Shown here piece after piece: positions 26,008-33,766 of a DNA stretch of 64,000 nt. The stretch covers positions 2,046,001 through 2,110,000 of the forward strand of contig OW818641.1 of NCBI GenBank assembly GCA_942492925.1, given 5' to 3'. Origin of the DNA: QZKY01 sp942492925 (GTDB taxonomy: Bacteria; Pseudomonadota; Gammaproteobacteria; Burkholderiales; Burkholderiaceae_D). The number at the start of each line of letters is the position of its first letter. The first letter of the stretch is position 1. Under the pieces are notes generated by a model. It had not been told where the DNA came from and ran no database searches. It was given only the letters and a program-made list of their open reading frames with translations. Position numbers and translations under genes: made by a program.

Positions 26008-26382
26008 CTACTCGGTTTCTGTATTCAACGCCGTGTGCAAAGCTGGCCAGAACAAAAAGAACATATAGCCGGAGCGTTTGCCCCCCATCAGCTTTTTGAC
26101 ATTGCTCGTGATTTCAAACCGGTAGCGCGACATGCGAAACATATCTTCCTGTTCCATCGCCTCGACGAGTTGACGCCCCAGTGATTCCGCTTCAATCTCG
26201 AATCCCATCACCTTGAGCGATGCGAGAAAACTCCAGGTGAGATCGAAAAAATCGCTGCCTTGCCAGAAATTTTCCGCGTCCTCTGCTTCCATTCGAACCA
26301 GTTCATCGGCAAGATTGCCGACGAGCGTATGCGCCTCGCGGACGCGCTGGAATATGTTGACGCCTTCGATTGCTGAGCCCAT
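26008..26382 (-). CDS. Conserved-looking hypothetical protein downstream of pyrF
   Basis: 124 aa, predicted soluble and helical, acidic in the first half (RMEAEDAENFW) and more basic near the C-terminus (NVKKLMGGKRSG), with an aromatic patch YMFFLFWPAL. It starts 6 bp after pyrF ends and converges with hrcA. The close spacing suggests co-transcription with pyrF. I do not recognise the family. Confidence 0.7.
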   Translation of the reverse strand: MGSAIEGVNIFQRVREAHTLVGNLADELVRMEAEDAENFWQGSDFFDLTWSFLASLKVMGFEIEAESLGRQLVEAMEQEDMFRMSRYRFEITSNVKKLMGGKRSGYMFFLFWPALHTALNTETE

Positions 26383-26388
26383 CTGACA

Positions 26389-27222
26389 TCAATTCCGAAA
26401 GCTGTTGATCGCATCGCAAGTTTCAATCGCCACCCGCCGCGCGGCTTGCGCGAAATCTTCATTAGCATTCGGCTTGGCGTACAGAATAGCGCGAGACGAA
26501 TTGATCATCATGCCGGTTCCGTTGGCCGTTTTGCCTGCACTGACCGTTGCTTGAATGTCGCCGCCTTGCGCGCCAATGCCTGGCACCAGCAACGGCATGT
26601 CGCCAATCAACGCGCGCACTTCGGAAATCTCTTGCGGGAAGGTGGCGCCAACCACCAGTGCGATCTGTCCATTCTTGTTCCATTCGTTGGCCGCGAGTTG
26701 GGCCACATGCTGATACAGCGGCAAGGGTTTGGCCTGCCCGCCCACCATCAGAAATTGCAGATCCGAACCGCCTGGATTCGAGGTGCGGCAGAGCAAAATT
26801 GAACCACGATCTTTCCATTCCAGAAACGGCGCAATGGAATCGAACCCCATGTACGGATTCAAGGTCACCGCATCGGCGTTGTAGCGTTCAAACGCTTCGC
26901 GTGCATATTGTTCGGCGGTCGCGCCAATGTCGCCGCGCTTGGCATCCAGCACGAGCGGGACAGACGGATGTTTTTCGCGCAAATACCGGCAGATGGCTTC
27001 GAGCTGATCTTCCGCGCGCAGTGCGGCGAAGTAGGCAATCTGCGGCTTGAACGCGCATGCCACATCAGCCGTCGCATCGATGATGGCTTTGCAAAACTCA
27101 AACACTGCGTCAGGCTTTCCTTGCAGATGTTTGGGGAAACGATTGATGTCCGGATCCAGGCCCACGCATAAAAGCGAGTTGTTTGCCTGCCAGGCGGCTG
27201 AAAGTTTTTCGATGAAGGTCAA
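26389..27222 (-). CDS. pyrF: Orotidine 5'-phosphate decarboxylase (type 2)
   Basis: 277 aa. Final step of UMP synthesis. The catalytic D-x-K-x-x-D motif reads DAKRGD (Asp93, Lys95, Asp98); CVGLDPD and NPYMGFDSIAPFL identify the longer type 2 subfamily found in Betaproteobacteria, mycobacteria and Myxococcus. The start is TTG 27222 with AGGA eight bases upstream; no ATG gives the full N-terminus MTFIEKL. Confidence 0.95.
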   Translation of the reverse strand: MTFIEKLSAAWQANNSLLCVGLDPDINRFPKHLQGKPDAVFEFCKAIIDATADVACAFKPQIAYFAALRAEDQLEAICRYLREKHPSVPLVLDAKRGDIGATAEQYAREAFERYNADAVTLNPYMGFDSIAPFLEWKDRGSILLCRTSNPGGSDLQFLMVGGQAKPLPLYQHVAQLAANEWNKNGQIALVVGATFPQEISEVRALIGDMPLLVPGIGAQGGDIQATVSAGKTANGTGMMINSSRAILYAKPNANEDFAQAARRVAIETCDAINSFRN

Positions 27223-27316
27223 GATAAGTCCTAGTCGTTTTGTCTGCGCCCCCTCTCTCGCAAGCGCGAGAAGGGCAAGATTTTCGTATTTTACCTTGTC
27301 GTGCTATCTTTACTCC

Positions 27317-28213
27317 ATGAATAAAAACACCGTTTCTTTCTCCCGCAATGACCTGATCCTACTGGCACTGCTCACGCTGATCTGGGGTTTCAACTGGCCG
27401 ATCATGAAAATTGGCGTCACCAATTTTCCGCCGCTGACCTTCCGCGTCATGGGCACCATCGGCGCGTTGCCGGTTTTGTGGCTCGCCGCCCGTATGCAAC
27501 AGGTTTCCTTGCGTATTCCGCAAGGTCAGTTCATGACGGTGGTGCGATTGGCCATCCCCAATGTGTTGCTCTGGAATTTTTTCATGATCGCCGGCATCAC
27601 CATGCTGTCTTCGGGCCGTTCCGCCATTCTGGGATACACCATGCCCGTCTGGGCGCTCGTTTTCAGCATCATCTTGTACCGCGAGCATCCCAACCGCCTG
27701 GCCTGGTTTGGCATTGCCTGCGCCTTTGTCGGCACGCTCTTGCTGCTCTCCAGTGAATTCGGGAAACTGTCCGGCAAACCCTTGGGCAGCATCCTGATGT
27801 TGCTCGCCGCCGCCTCATGGGGCTACGGCACCGTGCGCATGAAACGCGCCACGCTCCCCATGCCCACCATTGTCCTGACTTTCTGGATGGTGCTGCTGGC
27901 GTCCATCGTTCTGGCGATCTACACGATTATTTTCGAGAGCGCGGACTGGCGCATGCCGAACATGCCCGAATGGTTCGCCATCGTTTATAACGCCATCCTC
28001 GTGTTTGGATTTGCCTTTGTCGTCTGGTTCCGACTGGCGCGCGCCTTGCCGCCGGTGGCTTCCGGGTTGTCCGTGATGATGATCCCGGTCGTCGGCGTGT
28101 TTTCCGGTGCGTGGATGTTGGGAGAAACGCCGCACTGGCAAGACTATGCAGCCATGGTCTTGATCCTCGTCTCGCTGGCAACGGTTTTGTACAAACCCAA
28201 AACAAGTGCATAA
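27317..28213 (+). CDS. EamA/DMT family permease
   Basis: 298 aa from ATG 27317 (MNKNTVSFSRNDL). Ten predicted membrane helices in two EamA halves; the first begins LLALLTLIWGFNWPIMKIG and the second near SILMLLAAASWGYGTV. Such proteins export amino acids, purines or related metabolites; substrate not predictable. An upstream in-frame extension runs across pyrF on the opposite strand and lacks hydrophobic character, so it was not used. Confidence 0.92.
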   Translation: MNKNTVSFSRNDLILLALLTLIWGFNWPIMKIGVTNFPPLTFRVMGTIGALPVLWLAARMQQVSLRIPQGQFMTVVRLAIPNVLLWNFFMIAGITMLSSGRSAILGYTMPVWALVFSIILYREHPNRLAWFGIACAFVGTLLLLSSEFGKLSGKPLGSILMLLAAASWGYGTVRMKRATLPMPTIVLTFWMVLLASIVLAIYTIIFESADWRMPNMPEWFAIVYNAILVFGFAFVVWFRLARALPPVASGLSVMMIPVVGVFSGAWMLGETPHWQDYAAMVLILVSLATVLYKPKTSA

Positions 28214-28256
28214 TAAGCAATAAATTGTCCTGTCATCATTCAACGAGGGTGCAAAA

Positions 28257-28853
28257 ATGAACAAGATTGTGAAATGGCTGGCTGTCGCGCTCATTGCGAC
28301 GTCGCTCACCGGTTGCGGCTACAACGATTTTCAGCGCAGTGATGAAGCCTCGAAGGCCGCCTGGTCGGAGGTCGTGAACCAGTATCAACGCCGTGCCGAC
28401 CTCATTCCGAATCTGGTCGAAGTCGTCAAAGGCTATGCCGCACATGAAAAAGAAACGCTGGAAGCTGTGACCAAAGCACGCGCCTCGGCAACCAGTTTCC
28501 AGATTACGCCGCAAACCCTGAGCAATCCGGAATCTTTCCAGAAATTCCAGCAAGTGCAAGGCGAACTCTCCTCGGCTCTGTCACGCTTGATGGTCGTCTC
28601 GGAACGCTACCCCGACCTCAAAGCCAATCAGAATTTCCGCGATTTGCAGGCGCAACTGGAAGGTACGGAAAACCGCATCACAGTCGCACGTCAGCGTTAC
28701 ATCAAGTCCATTGAAAATTACAACGTACTGACCCGCGAATTCCCGAGCAATCTGACGGCCATGGTGTTTGGTTACAAGCTGAAGCCAAGTTTCACCGTCG
28801 AGAATGAGAAAGCCATTTCGACGGCGCCCAAGGTTGATTTCAGCAAGAAGTAA
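28257..28853 (+). CDS. LemA family lipoprotein
   Basis: 198 aa. The signal sequence ends in lipobox LTGC (Cys19), then a four-helix LemA domain (RRADLIPNLVEVVKGYAAHE, two contiguous conserved blocks; NYNVLTREFPSNLTA). LemA proteins are membrane-anchored and often linked to TPM-domain proteins, as here; their molecular role is unclear, though envelope stress and phosphate roles have been proposed. Ribosome site CAACGAGGG. Confidence 0.93.
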   Translation: MNKIVKWLAVALIATSLTGCGYNDFQRSDEASKAAWSEVVNQYQRRADLIPNLVEVVKGYAAHEKETLEAVTKARASATSFQITPQTLSNPESFQKFQQVQGELSSALSRLMVVSERYPDLKANQNFRDLQAQLEGTENRITVARQRYIKSIENYNVLTREFPSNLTAMVFGYKLKPSFTVENEKAISTAPKVDFSKK

Positions 28854-28874
28854 ACGCGACGCACGGCACTTGCT

Positions 28875-29639
28875 GTGAAACCCTCGCGCATTCTGCTTAC
28901 GCTGTGCACTGCGCTGCTGCTCGCCACGGCGGCAGCGCAGGATATCGCACCCATCCCCCCACTGAAAGCGCGCGTCACCGATGTGGCCGGCATGCTAAAA
29001 CCCAATCAACGTGCGGCGCTTGAGAATAAACTGCAGGAACACGAAACCCAAACCGGCAACCAGGTCGCCATTCTGATCGTCAACAACACCGGTGCAGAAG
29101 CCATTGAACAATATGGCATTCGTGTTGCCGAGACCTGGAAAATCGGGCGCAAAGGCATTGACGATGGTGTCATCCTGATCGTCGCCAAAGACACACGCAA
29201 ACTGCGTCTGGAAGTCGGTCGTGGCGCGGAGGGCGTCATTCCCGATGCGTATGCCAAGCGGATCGTGCAGGACGTGATTTCCCCACGCTTTCGTCAAAAT
29301 GATTTTTATGGCGGGCTCAATGACGGGGTCACCACCATTCACACGCTGCTGAACAAGGAAGCTTTTCCGCCTCCCAAGAAATCCGCCCGTTCTTCTCGCA
29401 ACGATAGCTCGCCAGGGCTTTTTTCCTTGCTGTTCCTTCTCATCCCGGTTTTGGCCATCATCACGGCCATCAGGCGCGCTCGTCGCTTTGGTAGCAATGA
29501 TTGGGGACATCATTCTTCGGGCATTTTCATCGGTGGTGGCAGCTGGGGGAGCGGAAGCAGCGACAGCTGGAGCAGCGGCAGTGATTTTGGCGGTGGCGGC
29601 GGCGATTTTGGCGGCGGCGGGGCTTCGGGAGACTGGTAA
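28875..29639 (+). CDS. TPM-domain (YgcG-type) protein
   Basis: 254 aa, GTG start. A signal peptide (about 1-20, cleaved after TAAA), then a TPM domain about 30-165 (VTDVAGMLKPNQRAALENKL, RKGIDDGVILIVAKD, LEVGRGAEGVIPDAYAKRI), one membrane helix about 178-195 and a Gly/Ser-rich tail. This is the family fold named for TLP18.3, Psb32 and MOLO-1. It is followed without a gap by a second TPM protein, its stop overlapping the next ATG (TAATG). Confidence 0.9.
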   Translation: MKPSRILLTLCTALLLATAAAQDIAPIPPLKARVTDVAGMLKPNQRAALENKLQEHETQTGNQVAILIVNNTGAEAIEQYGIRVAETWKIGRKGIDDGVILIVAKDTRKLRLEVGRGAEGVIPDAYAKRIVQDVISPRFRQNDFYGGLNDGVTTIHTLLNKEAFPPPKKSARSSRNDSSPGLFSLLFLLIPVLAIITAIRRARRFGSNDWGHHSSGIFIGGGSWGSGSSDSWSSGSDFGGGGGDFGGGGASGDW

Positions 29640-30139
29640 TGAAAATTTTTCCGCGACTGTTCAAACATTGGCTCACAACCAAATCTGCAACGAAGCGTGC
29701 GTTTCCGCCGGAAACGCTGAAAGCCGTTGAAGCCGCGATTGCGGAAGGCGAGAAAACACATCGCGCCGAAGTGCGGCTCATTGTTGAACATTGTCTGCCG
29801 ATGGGTGCGGTACTCACCCGTCTGCGCCCGCGTCAGCGCGCCGTTGAGCTGTTTGGCCGTTATCGCATCTGGGACACCGAAGAAAATTGCGGCGTGCTGG
29901 TATACGTCAACATGGCGGATCGCGTCGTCGAAATCGTGCCGGATCGTGCCGTCATGCGCTTGATCACGCGCGACGAATGGCGCGCCGTGTGCGACACGAT
30001 GACTTCGGGATTCGCGCAGGGAAATTTCCGCGACAGCACCGTTGCCGCACTAAATCAACTGAACGCGCTGCTGCAAACACACTATCCGGCAGGCAAGCCA
30101 CATGCCAATCAGTTGCCGAACCAGCCTGTTGTTCTATAA
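29639..30139 (+). CDS. Second TPM-domain protein, without signal peptide
   Basis: 166 aa. Compact TPM domain lacking a signal peptide or membrane helix: PETLKAVEAAIAEGEKTHRAE, GVLVYVNMADRVVEIVPDRA, CDTMTSGFAQGNFRDSTVAAL. In lemA-TPM-TPM clusters this short cytosolic form commonly comes last. Start overlaps the previous stop by one base; converges on pflA. Confidence 0.88.
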   Translation: MKIFPRLFKHWLTTKSATKRAFPPETLKAVEAAIAEGEKTHRAEVRLIVEHCLPMGAVLTRLRPRQRAVELFGRYRIWDTEENCGVLVYVNMADRVVEIVPDRAVMRLITRDEWRAVCDTMTSGFAQGNFRDSTVAALNQLNALLQTHYPAGKPHANQLPNQPVVL

Positions 30140-30150
30140 CGAGGAACGGC

Positions 30151-30924
30151 TTATATCGCCATCAAGCCTTTGGCTTCAAACTGCTTTTTGACGCGTTCGA
30201 CCAGCGCCTCTGTCGGCGTCGGCGTCTCAGTCAGTTGGTAAGTCAGTCCCAGCTCTTGCCATTTGTAGGCACCCATCTGGTGGAAAGGCAAGACTTCCAC
30301 ACGCTGCACATTCTTGAGCGTGGACACGAATTCGGCCAGATGATCGACGTCATGCACATCGTCGCTATAACCCGGCACCAGTACATAACGCACCCAGGTC
30401 GGCTTGCCCATGCGAGCCAATCGTTGGGCGAAGTCGAGCACCGGCTGATTGGGTGTGGAAGTAAGGCGCTTGTGTTTGTCCGGATCAATGTGCTTGATGT
30501 CGAGCAGCACCAAATCGACCACGTCAAACCACTCGTCCGACAAACGGTGAGCGAGCAAGCCATTGGTATCCAGCGCCGTGTGCAAGCCCAACTCTTCCTT
30601 GCAGCGCCGCAGCACTTCATGCACAAATTCCGGCTGCATCAGCGGCTCGCCACCGGTGATGGTCACCCCTCCTGAGGCTTTCAAGAATGGCCCGTAACGC
30701 CCAATATCGCGGACGACTTCATCCACTGTTTGGGGTTTGCCGCGTTTGATATCCCAGGAATCCGGATTGTGACAATACAGGCAGCGCATCTGGCAGCCCG
30801 ACATGAATAACACGAAACGCAGGCCCGGACCGTCAACTGTCCCGCCTGAATGAGTGGAATGAATAAAACCGACCAGGCTTTTGGCCTGGTCGGTTTTATT
30901 TCCTTGATCGGATTGAGTCAGAAT
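30151..30924 (-). CDS. pflA: Pyruvate formate-lyase activating enzyme, non-canonical start proposed
   Basis: About 257 aa if started at ATT 30924. Radical-SAM activase that installs the glycyl radical of PflB. The cluster motif is CQMRCLYC; GGVTITGGEPLMQPEF and LDTNG follow. The conserved N-terminal block HSTHSGGTVDGPGLRFVLF is encoded upstream of the first ATG (30813), in an open frame that reaches back to the pflB stop and contains no ATG, GTG or TTG. ATT 30924, six bases after AAGGGG, or CTG 30921 would give a full-length enzyme. A 17-bp hairpin lies within codons 9-21 of that frame. Starting at 30813 would remove the motif. Confidence 0.88.
   Translation of the reverse strand: MLTQSDQGNKTDQAKSLVGFIHSTHSGGTVDGPGLRFVLFMSGCQMRCLYCHNPDSWDIKRGKPQTVDEVVRDIGRYGPFLKASGGVTITGGEPLMQPEFVHEVLRRCKEELGLHTALDTNGLLAHRLSDEWFDVVDLVLLDIKHIDPDKHKRLTSTPNQPVLDFAQRLARMGKPTWVRYVLVPGYSDDVHDVDHLAEFVSTLKNVQRVEVLPFHQMGAYKWQELGLTYQLTETPTPTEALVERVKKQFEAKGLMAI
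30862..30900 (-). terminator. Perfect 17-bp hairpin between pflB and pflA, inside the pflA frame
   Basis: Arms of 17 bases (30862-30878 and 30884-30900) around a 5-nt loop, containing ACCGACCAGGC / GCCTGGTCGGT and running into TTTTATT on either strand. It looks like an intrinsic terminator or attenuator that would lower pflA relative to pflB, yet it encodes in-frame residues of PflA. Confidence 0.7.
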
Positions 30925-30948
30925 GACCGTCCCCTTCTCCGATAAGAT

Positions 30949-33234
30949 TTATGCAGCCTGGTGGAACGTCCGGGTAATGACATCCATCTGTTGCTGAGGC
31001 GTGAGTTTGATGAAGTTCACGGCATAACCGCTGACGCGAATCGTCAGGCTCGGATATTTTTCCGGGTTCTTCATCGCATCCAGCAGCATGTCACGATCCA
31101 GCACGTTCACGTTGATGTGATAACCGCCCTGGCTCATGTAACCGTCCAGGAAGCTGGACAGGTTGATGGATTGTTCCGACGACGTCTTGCCGAGGCTCTT
31201 CGGTGCAAAGCTTGCCGTCCACGAAATGCCGTCCTGGCTGGCGCTGTACGGAATCTTCGCCAGCGAGCAACCTGCCGCCACGAAGCCGCAGGTATCACGG
31301 CCATGCTGCGGATTCGCACCCGGCGCAAACGGTTCGCCTTCCTTGCGTCCATCCGGCGTGTTACCCGTCTTCTGGCCATAAACCACGTTACTGGTAATGG
31401 TCAAAACGGACTGCGTCGGGATCGAATCACGATAGCAACGTTGTGCCTTCAGCTTGTTCATGAAGTTTTCGGTTGCCCATGCAGCCATGTTATCCACACG
31501 GTCGTCATTGTTACCATATTTCGGGAAATCGCCTTCGATTTCGAAATCGATCGCAATGCCCTTTTCGTTACGAATCGGTTTGACTTTCGCAAACTTGATG
31601 GCAGACAGGCTGTCTGCAACAATCGAAAGACCCGCCATGCCGAACGCCATCGTACGAACCACGTCACGATCATGGAATGCCATCATCAGACGCTCGTAAG
31701 CGTATTTGTCGTGCATGTAGTGAATCGCATTCATCGCACGCACGTAAGTGTTGCACAGCCAGTCTTGCATCTTCTCGAACTTCTCCATTACTTCGTCGTA
31801 ATTGAGATATTCGCTGGTGATTGGCTCGAAGCCATTGGCCACTTTTTCGCCAGAGAGTTCGTCGACACCACCGTTGATCGCGTAAAGCAGCGCTTTCGCG
31901 AGATTCGCGCGGGCACCGAAATACTGCATTTGTTTGCCCGAACGCTGCGGCGATACGCAGCAGCCGATGCAGCAGTCATCGCCCCAATGCCCGCTCATCA
32001 GATCATCGCTTTCAAACTGAATCGCTGACGTTTCAGCCGACATCTTGGCCGCGTAGTGCTTGAAGCCTTCCGGCAGGTTCTTCGACCAGAAAACCGTCAG
32101 GTTCGGTTCCGGGGAAGTACCGAGGTTCGTCAACGTATGCATGATACGGAAGTCGGTCTTCGTGATCCAGGAACGGCCGTCTGCATTCATGCCGGCAAAG
32201 GAAATGGTCACCCAGGTCGGATCGCCGGAGAAGAGTGCATCGAAATCCTTGGTGCGCAGATAGCGCAGCATGCGGCATTTAATCACCAGCTGATCGATGA
32301 TTTCTTGCGCTTCGGATTCGGTGATGCGGCCTTCTTGCAGGTCACGCTCGAGATAAACGTCGAGGAAGGCCGTGATACGGCCGATACCGGTTGCGGCACC
32401 GTTTGCTTCCTTGGCGGAACCCAGGAAACCGAAGTACAGCCATTGCGCTGCTTCCAGACCCGTCGAAGCCGGGCCGGAGATATCGATGCCATAGCTCAGC
32501 GCCATTTCCTTGAGTTCCTGGAGCGCACGAGTTTGTTCGGACAGTTCTTCGCGAAGACGAATCGCTTCTTCGGTAAACGGCTTACCGTCCATTTCCGCTT
32601 TTTCGCGCTGCTTGTCCTTGATCAGGAAGTCCGCGCCATAGAGTGCCACACGGCGATAGTCGCCAATGATACGGCCGCGGCCATAGGCATCCGGCAAACC
32701 GGTAATCACGCCACTGCGACGGCAAGCCATGATTTCAGGGTCGTAAGCATCGAAAACACCCTGGTTGTGCGTCTTGCGATACTTGTTGTAGATCTCGGAA
32801 ATCTTCGGATCGACCGGCGGGAAGCCATATTCTTCCAAGCCCATTTCGATCATGCGCAGACCGCCATTCGGGTAAATACCACGCTTCAGCGGTGCATCCG
32901 TCTGCAGACCAACAACGATTTCCGTGTCCTTATCAATGTAGCCAGGGCCGTGCGAAGTAATGCTGGAACCGACGTCGCTCGACACAGCCAGCACACCGCC
33001 AGCGTCACGCTCTTTTTTCAAGAGGGCATCGACAATTGCCATCTGTTTTTGGGTACGCGCGGTAGGACCGGCAAGAAAATCTTCCTTGCCTTTGTATTCG
33101 GTATAGTTTTGGGAAATGAAATCGCGGACGGCAACGCTAGTGCGCCAGTTATCGCCCTTAAAACCACGCCATGGTTCAGCTGCTGCGGATTTTGCAATAG
33201 ACACAGCCGAACGAAAATCGCTCATCTTATTCAT
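30949..33234 (-). CDS. pflB: Formate C-acetyltransferase (pyruvate formate-lyase)
   Basis: 761 aa from ATG 33234 behind AGGGTG; an adjacent ATG 33225 (MSDFRS) is an alternative. Converts pyruvate and CoA to acetyl-CoA and formate anaerobically. The catalytic Cys pair lies in GCCVSPQRSGKQMQYFGARA and the glycyl radical in RVSGYAVNFIKL near the C-terminus. An N-terminal extension of some 15 residues precedes EPWRGFKGDNW, compared with E. coli. Followed by pflA; preceded by a sigma70-like promoter and three 39-bp repeats. Confidence 0.97.
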   Translation of the reverse strand: MNKMSDFRSAVSIAKSAAAEPWRGFKGDNWRTSVAVRDFISQNYTEYKGKEDFLAGPTARTQKQMAIVDALLKKERDAGGVLAVSSDVGSSITSHGPGYIDKDTEIVVGLQTDAPLKRGIYPNGGLRMIEMGLEEYGFPPVDPKISEIYNKYRKTHNQGVFDAYDPEIMACRRSGVITGLPDAYGRGRIIGDYRRVALYGADFLIKDKQREKAEMDGKPFTEEAIRLREELSEQTRALQELKEMALSYGIDISGPASTGLEAAQWLYFGFLGSAKEANGAATGIGRITAFLDVYLERDLQEGRITESEAQEIIDQLVIKCRMLRYLRTKDFDALFSGDPTWVTISFAGMNADGRSWITKTDFRIMHTLTNLGTSPEPNLTVFWSKNLPEGFKHYAAKMSAETSAIQFESDDLMSGHWGDDCCIGCCVSPQRSGKQMQYFGARANLAKALLYAINGGVDELSGEKVANGFEPITSEYLNYDEVMEKFEKMQDWLCNTYVRAMNAIHYMHDKYAYERLMMAFHDRDVVRTMAFGMAGLSIVADSLSAIKFAKVKPIRNEKGIAIDFEIEGDFPKYGNNDDRVDNMAAWATENFMNKLKAQRCYRDSIPTQSVLTITSNVVYGQKTGNTPDGRKEGEPFAPGANPQHGRDTCGFVAAGCSLAKIPYSASQDGISWTASFAPKSLGKTSSEQSINLSSFLDGYMSQGGYHINVNVLDRDMLLDAMKNPEKYPSLTIRVSGYAVNFIKLTPQQQMDVITRTFHQAA

Positions 33235-33314
33235 GTTTTTCACCCTATGAGTGCATTATCGGATCGTACAACCGGGAAGGGAGCGGACACTACCACTGCC
33301 TTTAGGACAGCGAA

Positions 33315-33344
33315 AGTATAACGCAACTTCATATTGTGTGTGAA
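33315..33344 (-). promoter_or_regulatory. Candidate pflB promoter
   Basis: Minus strand: -35 TTCACA (33344-33339), 18-bp spacer, -10 TATACT (33320-33315), about 80 bp before the pflB start. The -35 overlaps the first of the 39-bp repeats. Confidence 0.5.
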
Positions 33345-33455
33345 AAGCACTGGATGAATGCTTTCCGTACGGTCTATTGTGAAAAGCATTGGATGGATGC
33401 TTTTCGTTCTGCTAGCGGCGAAACGCACCGGATGGGTGCTCTTCTGCTTTCGTGC
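33339..33455. repeat. Three 39-bp tandem repeats, each with an inverted repeat
   Basis: Units start exactly 39 bp apart. Each holds a 25-nt imperfect palindrome, at 33342-33366, 33381-33405 and 33420-33444; the middle one is GAAAAGCAT-TGGATGG-ATGCTTTTC with perfect 9-bp arms, and the outer two diverge. The array reaches from the pflB -35 element upstream. Because 39 is a multiple of three, both strands give 13-residue peptide repeats, but neither frame looks like a real gene. An operator cluster is the simplest reading. Confidence 0.75.
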
Positions 33456-33665
33456 CATTTCTCCCGGTTCGTATTATCGCACAGTTTTTCTTGCTTCGTT
33501 AAAGTCGCCCTCACACAAGAAATTCAGGGACAACCGCTCTTTTCAATGAGGTCACACGGAAAATTATCAAAGCCCCCCCCTCGCAGCAGCCAACCTCAGC
33601 CGTGATCAGCATGGTTTATTAGTCTTTGAGCAACACCCTGCGCCTCAATTGATTCGCAGAAGTTG

Positions 33666-33695
33666 TTGAAAAGAAAGCATGAACCCCCGTATACT
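33666..33695 (+). promoter_or_regulatory. Candidate promoter of the Cache-GGDEF gene
   Basis: -35 TTGAAA (33666-33671), 18-bp spacer, -10 TATACT (33690-33695), 71 bp before the start codon. Between the 39-bp repeats and this promoter (33456-33665) no gene or further repeat is seen. Confidence 0.55.
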
Positions 33696-33766
33696 CTCTG
33701 TGCAAATTTGTCGCACACCAGTTCCCGCCTTACGCTGACACATTTGGCACACCTTTCCCTCGCGCC

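Noticed and set aside
30961..33321. Two long frames (355 and 421 codons) opposite pflB
   Set aside because: Both are antisense to pflB and lack conserved features.
33240..33605. Frames on both strands through the 39-bp repeats giving 13-residue peptide repeats
   Set aside because: Both strands read through because the unit is a multiple of three; neither has a ribosome site and the DNA palindromes explain the pattern better.
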